In this document: positions 1 through 9,282 of the stretch, piece after piece
How positions within the stretch are numbered: the first letter of the stretch is position 1
How the letters are laid out: each line of letters opens with the position of its first letter
From: Marivita sp046591575
Lineage (GTDB): Bacteria > Pseudomonadota > Alphaproteobacteria > Rhodobacterales > Rhodobacteraceae
Direction of reading: 5' to 3'
DNA: 64,000 bases
Assembly: GCF_046591575.1 (NCBI RefSeq)
Contig: NZ_JBIQWA010000005.1
Span: 62,001 to 126,000, forward strand
Notes under the pieces: generated by a model
Told to the model about the DNA's origin: nothing
The model's input: the letters and a program-made list of their open reading frames with translations, nothing else
The model's database searches: none
Made by a program: the position numbers and the translations under genes

Positions 1-1073
1 TCGCGGGGCGGGCCAACCTGCTGGACACGAACCCGCTGAACATTGGCCCCATTGGCGTGACCGGGTCAGAGAGCGCCAACACAATCGCCGAACAGGCCGA
101 CGTGATCGTTGCAGTCGGCACGCGCCTGCAGGATTTCACAACCGGGTCATGGACAGCCTTTGCCCAAGACGCGCAATTCATTTCGATCAATGCCGCGCGT
201 CATGATGCGGCCAAACACCGGTCCTTGCCGGTGGTTGGCGATGCCAAGCTGAGCCTGATCGAAATGACGTCCGCATTGAAGGACTACCGCGCGCCCGACG
301 CTTGGGTGGCGACGGCACAGGACGAGCGCAAAAAATGGGTGGCCTATGTCGCCGATAACGTGGCTTATGCGGACAATCGCCCCAATTCATATGCGCAGGC
401 CATTGGGGTGGTGAACGCGCTTTGCGACAAACGCGACCGCATCGTTGCAGCGGCGGGTGGCTTGCCTGCCGAAGTCACCGCAAACTGGCGCACCTTGGAC
501 ACTGGCACGGTGGACGTCGAATTCGGCTTTTCCTGCATGGGCTACGAAATCGCCGGGGCCTGGGGTGCGCGGATCGCGCAATCCGAACGCGAACCGGATC
601 GCGACACCATTTCGTTCTGCGGGGATGGGTCTTACCTGATGCTCAACTCCGACATCTATTCCTCGGTGCTTACGGGTAAAAAGCTGATCATCCTTGTGCT
701 CGACAATGGCGGGTTTGCGGTGATCAACAAGCTGCAGAACAACACCGGCAATGAAAGCTTTAACAACCTGATCGCAGATTGCCCCACCGTTCCCGCCCCC
801 TTCGCGGTGGATTTCGAGGCCCACGCAGCCTCCATGGGGGCCAACGCCGAAACGGTGTCAAACCCGGCAGAGCTGGCCGACGCGTTCAAACGCGCGCAGG
901 CGGCGGACAAGACCTCTGTCATTGTCATGAAGGTTGACGCCTATGACGGCTGGACAACCGAAGGCCATGCTTGGTGGGAAGTGGGCACACCACACGTCAC
1001 AACGTCTGACAAAGTCCGCGACGCCCATGTGGATTGGGAAAGCAGCCGCCCCCGCCAAAGAAAGGGCGTCTGA
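1..1073 (+). CDS. iolD: 3D-(3,5/4)-trihydroxycyclohexane-1,2-dione acylhydrolase, C-terminal part
   Basis: ThDP-dependent enzyme that hydrolytically opens the inositol-derived ring diketone to 5-deoxy-glucuronate in cytosolic myo-inositol catabolism. The open reading frame runs in from the left edge (codons from base 3, about 356 residues visible), so the N-terminal pyrimidine-binding domain lies outside the window. Visible are the central domain and the C-terminal pyrophosphate-binding domain with the GDGSYLMLNSDIYSSV segment and a following Asn (LVLDNGG), the usual ThDP/Mg motif. The stop overlaps the iolC start in TGATG, so the two are probably translationally coupled. Identity is supported by the following iolC, iolB, aldolase and iolG; an unrelated ThDP enzyme is unlikely in this context. 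Confidence 0.95.
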   Translation, partial: AGRANLLDTNPLNIGPIGVTGSESANTIAEQADVIVAVGTRLQDFTTGSWTAFAQDAQFISINAARHDAAKHRSLPVVGDAKLSLIEMTSALKDYRAPDAWVATAQDERKKWVAYVADNVAYADNRPNSYAQAIGVVNALCDKRDRIVAAAGGLPAEVTANWRTLDTGTVDVEFGFSCMGYEIAGAWGARIAQSEREPDRDTISFCGDGSYLMLNSDIYSSVLTGKKLIILVLDNGGFAVINKLQNNTGNESFNNLIADCPTVPAPFAVDFEAHAASMGANAETVSNPAELADAFKRAQAADKTSVIVMKVDAYDGWTTEGHAWWEVGTPHVTTSDKVRDAHVDWESSRPRQRKGV

Positions 1074-2050
1074 TGCTGCAAGAGGCGCTGGCCAAACGGA
1101 AATTCCTGGTGATCGGGCGGGTCGGGATGGACCTGTCACCTGACCCGGCTGGCACCCGCACCCGCGATGCGGGGACGATGATGGTGGCGATGGGCGGGTC
1201 ATCCGCAAACATCGCGGCGGGACTGTGCAAGTTCGGATGTGACGCGTCGCTTGTGACCTGCGTGTCTGACGACGCCATTGGCTGGTATTGCGAAAATCAG
1301 CTGGACCAGTACGGCGTCGACCGGCGCTACGTGAAACGGGTGCGGGGCGAATACCGCACCTCTTTGGCGGTTTACGAAACCCGCGTCGAGGACCACCAAT
1401 CCGTTATTTATCGCAACAATGCAGCCGATTTTCAGATGTCGGTCGAAGACGTTGAAGCGGTGGACTACAGCGCCTTCGGCGCATTGATCACCGCAGGCAC
1501 GGTGTTTGCCGCCGAACCATCGCGCAGCGCCACGTTCCGCGCGTTTGAACTGGCCAAGGCAGCGGGCCTGCCGATCATCTTTGACGTGGATTACCGCCCC
1601 TATAGCTGGCCGTCCGCTGCGGTCGCCGAAGACGTGCTGAGCCGTGCAGGCGCGATGTCGGATATTATTGTCGGCAATGACGAAGAGTTCGGCTTTATGG
1701 CTGGTGACATCGACAAGGGGTTGGGCAAGGCCAAGGCTCTGGCACAAGACAGTGCGCAGATCGTTGTCTACAAGATGGGTCCGCTTGGCGCGATCACCTT
1801 TGCGGACGGCGCTGAAATCAAGACCGGGATTTACCCGGTCGAGGCCGTCAAACCCACCGGCGCGGGCGACAGTTTTATGGCGGGCTTTCTGGCAGGCCTG
1901 TCCGAAGGCCGACCGCTCAAAGACGCCATCCTGCGCGGATCGGCCTGTGCGTCGATTGTGGTGTCCAAACCCGGCTGTGCCCCGGCGATGCCGAATGCCG
2001 CGCAGCTTGAAGACTTCCTGAAGACGCATCCCGGCCCGACCGAGGCCTAA
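1073..2050 (+). CDS. iolC: 5-dehydro-2-deoxygluconokinase
   Basis: PfkB/ribokinase-family sugar kinase that phosphorylates 5-dehydro-2-deoxygluconate in inositol catabolism. The ATG at 1073 overlaps the iolD stop and is preceded by AAAGAAAGGG. A longer in-frame start at 1034 lies inside iolD and is less likely. The protein is about 325 residues, normal for a stand-alone IolC without the C-terminal DUF2090 aldolase-like domain found in fused versions. Seen: the N-terminal substrate-lid region with GGSSANIAAGL, and the C-terminal KPTGAGDSFMAGFLAGL motif, which carries the anion hole and catalytic Asp. Its place between iolD and iolB fits the pathway order. Confidence 0.95.
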   Translation: MLQEALAKRKFLVIGRVGMDLSPDPAGTRTRDAGTMMVAMGGSSANIAAGLCKFGCDASLVTCVSDDAIGWYCENQLDQYGVDRRYVKRVRGEYRTSLAVYETRVEDHQSVIYRNNAADFQMSVEDVEAVDYSAFGALITAGTVFAAEPSRSATFRAFELAKAAGLPIIFDVDYRPYSWPSAAVAEDVLSRAGAMSDIIVGNDEEFGFMAGDIDKGLGKAKALAQDSAQIVVYKMGPLGAITFADGAEIKTGIYPVEAVKPTGAGDSFMAGFLAGLSEGRPLKDAILRGSACASIVVSKPGCAPAMPNAAQLEDFLKTHPGPTEA

Positions 2051-2063
2051 AGAGGACGACCCC

Positions 2064-2906
2064 ATGCATATCGCACCTCACGACAACAAGAACGTGCCCA
2101 TCGTCGATGCAGATGATCCGACCGTTCCGCTCAACTATTTCAACATTGTCAAACTGACCAAAGGTCAGAGTTTTGACTACCAGGTGCCGGGCTATGAAAC
2201 CTGTGTCGTTCCCGCGACCGGGACCGTGGATGTCGATATTGAGGGCGTGCGTTTCCCGTCTCTTGGCAACCGTGGCGAAGACGTCTGGGATGGGGAACCC
2301 GAGGGCGTTTATGTGCCGGTCGGGGCCAAGGTCAGCATGGTGTGCAGGTCCGACGACACAGAGGTGTTTGTGGCCGGGGCGAAATACGACAAGGTGCTTG
2401 ATCCCTTCGATGTCCGCGTGGCCGAATTGGACCTTGTGCAATACGGGTCGGACGACACCAAGACCCATCGCAAGATCAAACACATCCTAGGGCAGAAACA
2501 GCACGACAAGGTGGGGCGCTTGCTGGTGTCTGAACTCTACACCGTCGGGCAAGGTGGCTGGTCCGGGTTCCCGTCACACAAGCACGACACGGACCGTTTG
2601 CCGGATGAGTCGCGGCATGACGAGACGTATAACTTCCGGTTCCGCCCCAAACACGGGTCGGGTGTTCAGATGTTGCAGCGCCAAGACAATGAACCCGGCG
2701 ATGCCTATCACATCATGGATGGCTCTACGATTTGCATCGACAAGGGGTATCACCCCTGCGCCGTTCTGCCGGGGTATGAGATGTATTACTTCACCATCCT
2801 TGGCGGGCTGAGCCAGCGCAGTCTGGTGCAGTATTTCCAGCCCACCCATGCGGATCAGATTGAGACCATTCCGGGGATCAAAGACATGATTGCCAAGTTC
2901 AAATGA
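2064..2906 (+). CDS. iolB: 5-deoxy-glucuronate isomerase
   Basis: Bicupin isomerase converting 5-deoxy-glucuronate to 5-dehydro-2-deoxygluconate, between the IolD and IolC steps. At 280 residues it matches the KduI/IolB family length. The metal-site region is visible as SHKHDTDRLPDESRHDETY near residues 172-190, and a later His lies near DAYHIMDGS. The ATG at 2064 follows AGAGGACGACCCC, a good ribosome binding site, 13 bases after iolC. The 3' end overlaps the next gene in ATGA, so iolB and the aldolase are probably translated in a coupled way. Confidence 0.95.
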   Translation: MHIAPHDNKNVPIVDADDPTVPLNYFNIVKLTKGQSFDYQVPGYETCVVPATGTVDVDIEGVRFPSLGNRGEDVWDGEPEGVYVPVGAKVSMVCRSDDTEVFVAGAKYDKVLDPFDVRVAELDLVQYGSDDTKTHRKIKHILGQKQHDKVGRLLVSELYTVGQGGWSGFPSHKHDTDRLPDESRHDETYNFRFRPKHGSGVQMLQRQDNEPGDAYHIMDGSTICIDKGYHPCAVLPGYEMYYFTILGGLSQRSLVQYFQPTHADQIETIPGIKDMIAKFK

Positions 2907-3742
2907 CGCTCGCGACACTTGCAGAGGTGCTTCAGCCCGCGCTGAAGCAAGGGCATGCGGTGGCTGGTTTGGTCACGCTGGGATGGGAAGACATGCGCGC
3001 CTATGTGGCGGCGGCCGAGGCGGAGAACGTGCCGGTGATCCTGCAGGCCGGGCCGTCCTGCCGGGCGCATACGCCGTTGCCGGTGCTGGGCAAGATGTTC
3101 CGCCATCTGGCGGAACATGCATCCGTTCCGGTCGTGGCGCATCTGGATCACGGCTATACGATGGATGAATGTAAAGAGGCGCTGGACAGCGGGTTCACGT
3201 CTTTGATGTTCGACGGCTCCCGCAAACCGTTGGCGCAGAACATCGCGGAGACCGCCGCGATTGCAGAGATGGCACATGCAGCGGGTATCTCGTGTGAAGG
3301 CGAGATCGGGTTTGTCGGCTATTCCGGCGGTGAACAATCTGCCGGAACGGACCCGGAAGAAGCCGCGCAATTCGCTGTTGAGACCAATGTCGATGCGATG
3401 GCAATTTCGGTGGGCAATGTGCATCTGCAGGAAGACAAGGACGGCGGGCTGGACGAACCCCGCATTCGTGCGATCGAGGCCGTCACATCCGTGCCACTGG
3501 TGATCCACGGTGGATCGGGCGTACCGGTGGATCAGCGCAGACGCTTGGCGCAGGGATCATCGATCTGCAAATTCAATATCGGAACGGAATTGCGGATGGC
3601 CTTTGGCGACGCATTGCGAAACGCCGTGAATGCCGATCCCGCCCGGTTTGACCGGGTGGCGATTTTGAAAGACACGCATGACCCCGTGGTCGCCGCCGCG
3701 CGGCGCGTACTGACAGCCTTTAAGGGAACAGAGAATGGTTAA
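2903..3742 (+). CDS. Class II (zinc) aldolase, IolJ-type
   Basis: Zinc-dependent class II aldolase of the fructose-bisphosphate/tagatose-bisphosphate aldolase family, 279 residues. In an iol operon the likely substrate is 6-phospho-5-dehydro-2-deoxygluconate, giving DHAP and malonate semialdehyde, the role of IolJ in Bacillus. Seen: VVAHLDHGY near residue 80 (catalytic Asp and zinc His), SVGNVHLQ (second zinc ligand region) and VIHGGSGV (third ligand and phosphate loop), then the late phosphate-binding segment FNIGTEL. It starts in an ATGA overlap with iolB, and its end overlaps iolG by 8 bases. Substrate assignment is by context; the fold and metal site are clear. Confidence 0.87.
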   Translation: MTLATLAEVLQPALKQGHAVAGLVTLGWEDMRAYVAAAEAENVPVILQAGPSCRAHTPLPVLGKMFRHLAEHASVPVVAHLDHGYTMDECKEALDSGFTSLMFDGSRKPLAQNIAETAAIAEMAHAAGISCEGEIGFVGYSGGEQSAGTDPEEAAQFAVETNVDAMAISVGNVHLQEDKDGGLDEPRIRAIEAVTSVPLVIHGGSGVPVDQRRRLAQGSSICKFNIGTELRMAFGDALRNAVNADPARFDRVAILKDTHDPVVAAARRVLTAFKGTENG

Positions 3743-4727
3743 TCTTGGATTGCTGGGATGCGGGCGGATCGGTGTGGTACATGCACGGTCCGCCAGCCAG
3801 ATCGACACTGTGCGCGTGACCGCCGTGTCGGATGCGTTTGCCGATCCGGCGAATGCTCTGGCTGCCAAAACCGGCGCGCAGGTGCTGGACAGCGACGCGC
3901 TCATAAACAGCAAGGACGTAGACGCGGTTGTCATCGGCACCCCCACTGACACGCATTACGATCTGATCCACGCCGCCGCTGCGGCAGGCAAGGCCATTTT
4001 TTGCGAAAAGCCGATTGATATGTCCGCTGACCGCATTCGCGACTGTATCAAGGCGGTCGAGGTTGCAGGCGTGCCGTTTATGACCGCCTTCAACCGGCGT
4101 TTTGATCCCAGCTTTGCCAACCTGCAAAAGCGGCTGGCCGAAGGCGAGATCGGCGACACCGAACTGGTCACAATCCTGTCCCGCGACCCCGCCCCGCCCC
4201 CGATCAGCTATATCAAAAGCTCTGGCGGGATTTTCCGCGACATGATGATCCATGATCTGGATATGGCGCGGTTCCTGCTGGGCGAAGACCCGGTCAGCGT
4301 GTTCGCGGTTGGCAGTGCTTTGGTGGACCCCGAGATTGGCGCGGCGGGGGATGTGGATACAGCGGCAGTGACGCTGACAACCGCCAGCGGCAAGATCTGT
4401 CAGATCAGCAATTCACGGCGCGCCGCCTATGGGTATGATCAGCGGATCGAGGTGCATGGGTCTAAGGGGATGCTGCGCGCGGCAAACGTGCATGAAAACA
4501 CGGTCGAGGCCGCAACGGACAGCGGCTTCAAGACGGCAGCCGTGATGCATTTCTTTCTAGAACGCTACGAAAGCGCCTATCGGGCAGAATTGGCTCATTT
4601 TGTCGACTGTCTGACCGCCGGAACTTCGGTGACGCCGTCCATCATCGACGGGCTCAAGGCGCAGCAATTGGCGGATGCGGCAACGCTGTCGCGCGACACG
4701 GGCCAGCCGGTGACTGTTGCTCTTTAA
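3735..4727 (+). CDS. iolG: Inositol 2-dehydrogenase (Gfo/Idh/MocA family)
   Basis: NAD-dependent oxidoreductase of 330 residues, likely oxidising myo-inositol to scyllo-inosose (2-keto-myo-inositol), the first step of the pathway. Seen: Rossmann motif GLLGCGRIGVVHA at residues 4-16, the family FCEKPID segment with the catalytic Lys, and GGIFRDMMIHDLDMARF with the conserved catalytic Asp/His pair. It overlaps the aldolase gene by 8 bases and is the last gene of the visible iol operon. Gfo/Idh/MocA proteins vary in substrate (scyllo- or chiro-inositol are alternatives), so the family is certain and the substrate inferred from the operon. Confidence 0.9.
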   Translation: MVNLGLLGCGRIGVVHARSASQIDTVRVTAVSDAFADPANALAAKTGAQVLDSDALINSKDVDAVVIGTPTDTHYDLIHAAAAAGKAIFCEKPIDMSADRIRDCIKAVEVAGVPFMTAFNRRFDPSFANLQKRLAEGEIGDTELVTILSRDPAPPPISYIKSSGGIFRDMMIHDLDMARFLLGEDPVSVFAVGSALVDPEIGAAGDVDTAAVTLTTASGKICQISNSRRAAYGYDQRIEVHGSKGMLRAANVHENTVEAATDSGFKTAAVMHFFLERYESAYRAELAHFVDCLTAGTSVTPSIIDGLKAQQLADAATLSRDTGQPVTVAL

Positions 4728-4770
4728 GCGGCACTCAGACCCTGCTGCGCCGTTCGAATTGGCCCGTTTC

Positions 4771-4791
4771 AGACCATCTGCACGATGGTCT
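4771..4791. repeat. Perfect 8-bp inverted repeat after iolG
   Basis: AGACCATC and GATGGTCT flank a 5-base centre (TGCAC), 43 bases after the iolG stop and 86 bases before the next start codon. TTTGG follows the right arm. It could be a weak intrinsic terminator of the iol operon, since the T-run is short, or an operator for a dimeric regulator of the downstream ThDP-enzyme gene. The sequence cannot separate these. Confidence 0.55.
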
Positions 4792-4876
4792 TTGGTGCGG
4801 GGAACACAGGAACCGGTTTGCCCCGTGGCGGGAACACGATTAGCGTCGGGGCGAACACTGTTTTCCGAGCATACCC

Positions 4877-6535
4877 ATGACCCAAAAAAACACCCTTCGC
4901 GCGGCGGATCATCTTGTCGACCTTTTGCAAGCACAGGGCACAAAAGCCGTGTTCGGCGTGCCGGGAGAAAGCTATCTGCCTGTGCTGGATGCCTTTTACG
5001 GACGTGATCCGGACATCCGCTTTGTCACCTGCCGCCAAGAGGGGGGGGCCGCCATGGCTGCAGAGGCCTATGGCAAGTTGACCGGACGCCCGGGCATCTG
5101 TTTTGCCACACGCGGGCCAGGTGCCACCAATGCCAGCGCGGGCGTGCATGTTGCCTTTCAGGATTCCACCCCGATGATCCTGTTTCTTGGACAGGTCGCA
5201 CGCGACATGGTGGACCGCGAGGCGTTTCAGGAAATCGACTATCGCCGGATGTTTGGCCAGATGGCGAAATGGGTTGCACAGATCGACGATGCGTCCCGCC
5301 TTCAGGAATATGTAAGCCGCGCCTTTCGCACCGCGATGTCGGGACGCCCCGGCCCTGTCGTTCTGGCGCTGCCGGAGGACATGCTGTACGACGACATCGC
5401 GCAGCCCGTAGCACCCGCCTGGGCCGAAGCCCCGCGATTTATGCCGGTGGCACAGACGCTTGAGGCGGTCAAAGGCCGGATCGCGGATGCAAGAGCACCG
5501 TTGATCATGGCCGGTGGCGGCGGGTGGACCAGCACCGGCATTGCCGCGCTGGAACGGTTTGCAGAGACCCAGGGCTTGCCTGTTGCGGTATCACTGCGGT
5601 GTCAGGGGCTGATGAACAACAGCCATCCGAATTACGTTGGCCATTATGGCGTCGGGACACCGCCCTATCTTGCGACGCTGATGGAGCAGACCGATCTGCT
5701 GATCGCGATTGGCCCCCGTTTGGGGGAGATGACGACGAATGGCTATGCGTTGCTGTCCGCACCGGTGCCGACCCAAAACCTGATCCATGTCTTTCCCGAG
5801 CCAGAAGAGCTTGGCCGGGTTTTCGAACCCGAGATCGCCGTGACCTCTGACACCCAAAGCTTTTGCGAAGCCGTCGCCGCCTGGAAGCCGATTGACCCGG
5901 ACCTCTTTGCCAGCAGAACCGAAACCCTGCGCGCAGAGTTTGAGCGCTTTACTGTGCCGGATTCGGTTCCGGATGATCCGCTTGCCCCCTATTTCGCGCA
6001 TCTTGCCGATGTGTTGCCGGATACGGCAATCGTCTGCAACGGGGCCGGAAACTATGCCGGGTGGCTGCATCGGTTCTACCGCTATCGCAGCCCGGGATCA
6101 CAGTTGGCCCCGACCTCTGGCTCTATGGGGTATGGCCTGCCTGCCGCCATCGGGGCCGCCATCTGTGCTCCGGACCGCGAAATTGTCGCCATTGCCGGTG
6201 ATGGGTGCTTTATGATGACCTGTCAGGAAATGGCCACAGCTGTGCATCATGGTCTGGATCTGACGGTGATTGTCATCGACAACGGGCGCTATGGGACCAT
6301 CCGTGTGCATCAGGAGCGCGCATATCCGGGGCGGGTGTCGGGCACCGATCTGGCCAATCCGGATTTCTGCGCCTTTGCCCGGTCTTTCGGGGCGCAGGCC
6401 ACAGCTGTGCAGGATCTGGCATCTTTTACCGCCGCCGTGGCCAAAGCACGTGCAACCCCGGGTGTCAGCCTGATCCATGTGATCGCCGATCCTGACTTTC
6501 TGGCACCGGGCAAAACGCTGAGTAACATGGGCTAA
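4877..6535 (+). CDS. ThDP-dependent enzyme, acetolactate-synthase-like
   Basis: A 552-residue enzyme with the three-domain layout of acetohydroxyacid synthase, benzoylformate decarboxylase and related proteins. Seen: the N-terminal catalytic-Glu region CRQEGGAAMAAEAYG, a middle domain with LIMAGGGGWTSTG, and the C-terminal Mg/ThDP motif GDGCFMMTCQEMATAV ending in IDNGRYG. No small regulatory subunit lies nearby, so it is probably not the biosynthetic IlvB. A catabolic 2-oxoacid decarboxylase or synthase is more likely. It stands alone between the iol operon and the glutarate genes, with a poor ribosome binding site ahead of the ATG. Substrate unknown. Confidence 0.85.
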   Translation: MTQKNTLRAADHLVDLLQAQGTKAVFGVPGESYLPVLDAFYGRDPDIRFVTCRQEGGAAMAAEAYGKLTGRPGICFATRGPGATNASAGVHVAFQDSTPMILFLGQVARDMVDREAFQEIDYRRMFGQMAKWVAQIDDASRLQEYVSRAFRTAMSGRPGPVVLALPEDMLYDDIAQPVAPAWAEAPRFMPVAQTLEAVKGRIADARAPLIMAGGGGWTSTGIAALERFAETQGLPVAVSLRCQGLMNNSHPNYVGHYGVGTPPYLATLMEQTDLLIAIGPRLGEMTTNGYALLSAPVPTQNLIHVFPEPEELGRVFEPEIAVTSDTQSFCEAVAAWKPIDPDLFASRTETLRAEFERFTVPDSVPDDPLAPYFAHLADVLPDTAIVCNGAGNYAGWLHRFYRYRSPGSQLAPTSGSMGYGLPAAIGAAICAPDREIVAIAGDGCFMMTCQEMATAVHHGLDLTVIVIDNGRYGTIRVHQERAYPGRVSGTDLANPDFCAFARSFGAQATAVQDLASFTAAVAKARATPGVSLIHVIADPDFLAPGKTLSNMG

Positions 6536-6885
6536 CCTGGACCGCCGAATTTGCACTGTCGCGCAACATCGCTGTGCCCAAACGGTGAGGCGATATGCGT
6601 GGCAGGCCGTTCCGCCGAACACGGTTTTCTGCGGGCTATTGCGCGGTCCGTGTCAGCGGGGTCTTGTTTCACGGGCAATGAGGCCGCAGAATACCGCCAG
6701 ACACCCAAACCTGCCGAAAGTCAGGCGCGGGCTATGACAACCTTTCGCAGCTGGGGGTGCCGGTTTTGGCGTTTCCGCATCCGGGGATAGAGGGGATCTA
6801 TCCGGAAACGGGTTCCTGGCCGCGACAGTTCTGGGACAGAACGCAGGATGTGCTGCGGCCAACGAGATTAACAAGGAACTTGGAC
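6536..6885. other. 350-bp intergenic region upstream of gcdH
   Basis: No convincing gene. A short frame on + (6551-6790) has no recognisable domain and no ribosome binding site. The open frame running into gcdH from 6757 lacks similarity to the acyl-CoA dehydrogenase N-terminus and looks like read-through of an open frame. The region presumably holds the gcdH promoter; I see no clear operator or terminator in it. Confidence 0.4.
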
Positions 6886-8100
6886 ATGCTTGATGCCTCA
6901 AACGCGGGTCACGGACCGTCACTTTCTGAATTCGACTGGCAAGACCCGTTGGGCCTTCGCGGTGCCTTAGACGAGGATGAACGGATGGTCGCCGAAAGTG
7001 CGGCGGCCTATGCGACTGATAAATTGATGCCGCGCGTGTCCGACATGTATATGAACGAAGGTGTGGCACCCGAGATTTTCGCCGAGATGGGCGAGATGGG
7101 CCTTTTGGGGGTGACCATTCCCGAGGAATATGGCGGGCTTGGTGCCGGTTATGTGTCTTATGGTCTTGTCGCGCGCGAGGTGGAACGCGTGGACAGCGGG
7201 TACAGGTCCATGATGAGTGTTCAAAGCTCTTTGGTCATGTACCCGATCCACGCCTATGGCACGGACGCGCAACGACAGAAATATCTTCCGGGGCTTGCCG
7301 CAGGTACATTGATCGGATGTTTCGGGCTGACCGAACCCGAAGCCGGATCTGACCCCGCTGGCATGAAAACTGTCGCCAAAAAGACCGAGGGCGGTTACGT
7401 GCTGAATGGCGCGAAGATGTGGATTTCGAACAGCCCGATTGCGGATGTGTTTGTCATTTGGGCCAAATCCGAAGCGCATGGCGGCAAAATTCGCGGTTTT
7501 GTGCTTGAGAAAGGGATGAAGGGCCTGTCTGCGCCCAAGATCGAGGGCAAGCTGTCACTGCGCGCGTCGATCACCGGTGAGATTGTCATCGACAATGTCG
7601 AAGTGGGCGAAGACGCGTTGCTGCCGGGTGTTGAAGGTCTGAAAGGCCCGTTTGGCTGTCTGAACCGCGCGCGCTATGGCATTGCCTGGGGTGTGATGGG
7701 CGCTGCCGAGGATTGCTGGCACCGCGCGCGTCAATACGGGCTGGACCGGACGCAGTTCGGGCGCCCGCTGGCGCAGACGCAGCTGTTTCAGAAAAAGCTT
7801 GCCGATATGCAGACCGAAATCACGCTTGGCCTGCACGCCGCTTTGCAGGTCGGTCGCATGCTGGATGCCGGCACCGCCGCCCCCGAAGCGATCAGCCTGA
7901 TCAAGCGCAACAACTGCGGCAAGGCGCTCGACATCGCGCGGCATGCGCGGGACATGCATGGTGGCAACGGGATCATGGCGGAATACCACGTGATCCGGCA
8001 TTCGCAGAACCTTGAGACCGTGAACACCTATGAAGGCACGCATGACGTTCACGCGCTGATCCTGGGCCGGGCGCAGACAGGGCTGCAGGCCTTTTTCTGA
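6886..8100 (+). CDS. gcdH: Glutaryl-CoA dehydrogenase
   Basis: FAD flavoenzyme of the acyl-CoA dehydrogenase family that oxidises and decarboxylates glutaryl-CoA to crotonyl-CoA in lysine, tryptophan and glutarate breakdown. I start it at ATG 6886 (MLDASNAGHG), preceded by AAGGAA, giving 404 residues; the in-frame ATG at 6757 adds an unrelated stretch. Seen: GCFGLTEPEAGSDPAGM (flavin contacts), the NRARYGIAWGVMGAAE helix and C-terminal TYEGTHDVHALILGRAQTG, which carries the catalytic Glu in the arrangement typical of glutaryl-CoA dehydrogenases. The stop overlaps the start of the CoA-transferase gene (TGATG). Confidence 0.95.
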   Translation: MLDASNAGHGPSLSEFDWQDPLGLRGALDEDERMVAESAAAYATDKLMPRVSDMYMNEGVAPEIFAEMGEMGLLGVTIPEEYGGLGAGYVSYGLVAREVERVDSGYRSMMSVQSSLVMYPIHAYGTDAQRQKYLPGLAAGTLIGCFGLTEPEAGSDPAGMKTVAKKTEGGYVLNGAKMWISNSPIADVFVIWAKSEAHGGKIRGFVLEKGMKGLSAPKIEGKLSLRASITGEIVIDNVEVGEDALLPGVEGLKGPFGCLNRARYGIAWGVMGAAEDCWHRARQYGLDRTQFGRPLAQTQLFQKKLADMQTEITLGLHAALQVGRMLDAGTAAPEAISLIKRNNCGKALDIARHARDMHGGNGIMAEYHVIRHSQNLETVNTYEGTHDVHALILGRAQTGLQAFF

Positions 8101-9254
8101 TGCCCGCACCGCTGGACGGCCTCAGGGTTCTGGAACTGGCCCGCATTCTTGCGGGCCCGCTGGTGGGGCAGACCCTTGCTGATCTTGGGGCCACTGTGAT
8201 CAAGGTCGAAAGCCTTAAAGGTGACGATACGCGCACCTGGGGTCCGCCTTTTATCGAACGCGAGGGCGAAGATACGTCCTCGGCGGCCTATTTCTACAGT
8301 TGCAATCGCGGCAAATATTCGGTCACCGCCGATCTGACATCACAGGACGGGCAGGCTTTTGTGCAGACCTTGGCCCGTGACGCGGATGTTGTGATCGAAA
8401 ACTTCAAGGTGGGCGGGCTTGCCAAATACGGGCTGGATTACGACACACTGTCCGCGATGAACCCGGCACTGGTGTATTGCTCGATCACCGGCTTTGGCCA
8501 GACCGGACCTTACGCGGACCGGGCCGGGTATGATTATCTGATCCAGGGCATGTCGGGCCTGATGTCGATCACCGGCGACCCCGATGGCGCGCCGCAAAAA
8601 GTGGGCGTTGCGGTTACCGATATTTATACCGGCCTTTACGCGGTGATCGCGATACAGGCCGCGTTGGCTGCGCGCCAGACCAGCGGTCAGGGTCAGCATA
8701 TCGACATGAGCCTGTTCGATGCGGGCACTGCCGCGCTGGCAAACCAGTCGATGAACTTCTTGTCGACGGGGCGGTCTCCACAACGGATGGGCAATCAGCA
8801 CCCCAATATCGTGCCTTACGAGGTATTTCCCGTGGCCGATGGCGATATCATCATCGCGGCTGGAAATGATGGTCAGTTTCAGCGTCTTTGTCAGGTGCTG
8901 TCACTTGCCGATATTGCCAAAGATGCGCGGTATCGTACCAATGCCGACCGGGTGAAACACCGTGCGGCTCTGGTGCCGGTGTTGAAAGCGGCCACGGCCA
9001 AATGGTTGAAATCCGATGTGCTGTCGGCGTTGAAAGCGCACAATGTGCCCGCCTCTCCGATCAACACCGTTGCAGAGGTGTTCGCCGATCCCCAGATCGT
9101 ACATCGCGGCATGCAGGTGCAGCCTGAAAACGTGCCTGGCGTGCGCACACCCATCACGTTCAGTCATTCGGAGCTGAGTTTGACAAAAACCGCGCCGCGC
9201 CTTGGTCAGCACACCCAAGCGGTGCGGGATTTTGGCTGGCCTCAAGACACCTGA
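8100..9254 (+). CDS. CaiB/BaiF CoA-transferase, probably glutarate CoA-transferase
   Basis: Class III CoA-transferase of 384 residues. Seen: N-terminal LDGLRVLELARILAGPLVGQ, ADLGATVIKVE, the SCNRGKYSVTADL segment and an Asp near residue 174 (VAVTDIYTGLYA) matching the Asp that forms the acyl-aspartyl intermediate in formyl-CoA transferase. Its start overlaps the gcdH stop by one base, so the two are co-translated. That pairing suggests it activates glutarate with succinyl-CoA to feed GcdH, as the SUGCT family does. The family is certain; the substrate is inferred from the pairing. Confidence 0.88.
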   Translation: MPAPLDGLRVLELARILAGPLVGQTLADLGATVIKVESLKGDDTRTWGPPFIEREGEDTSSAAYFYSCNRGKYSVTADLTSQDGQAFVQTLARDADVVIENFKVGGLAKYGLDYDTLSAMNPALVYCSITGFGQTGPYADRAGYDYLIQGMSGLMSITGDPDGAPQKVGVAVTDIYTGLYAVIAIQAALAARQTSGQGQHIDMSLFDAGTAALANQSMNFLSTGRSPQRMGNQHPNIVPYEVFPVADGDIIIAAGNDGQFQRLCQVLSLADIAKDARYRTNADRVKHRAALVPVLKAATAKWLKSDVLSALKAHNVPASPINTVAEVFADPQIVHRGMQVQPENVPGVRTPITFSHSELSLTKTAPRLGQHTQAVRDFGWPQDT

Positions 9255-9282
9255 CCCAAGCGGCGCATGACTAGAAAAGCAA

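Noticed and set aside
6551..6790. 79-residue ORF between the ThDP-enzyme gene and gcdH
   Set aside because: No recognisable domain or ribosome binding site; amino-acid composition of a random frame.
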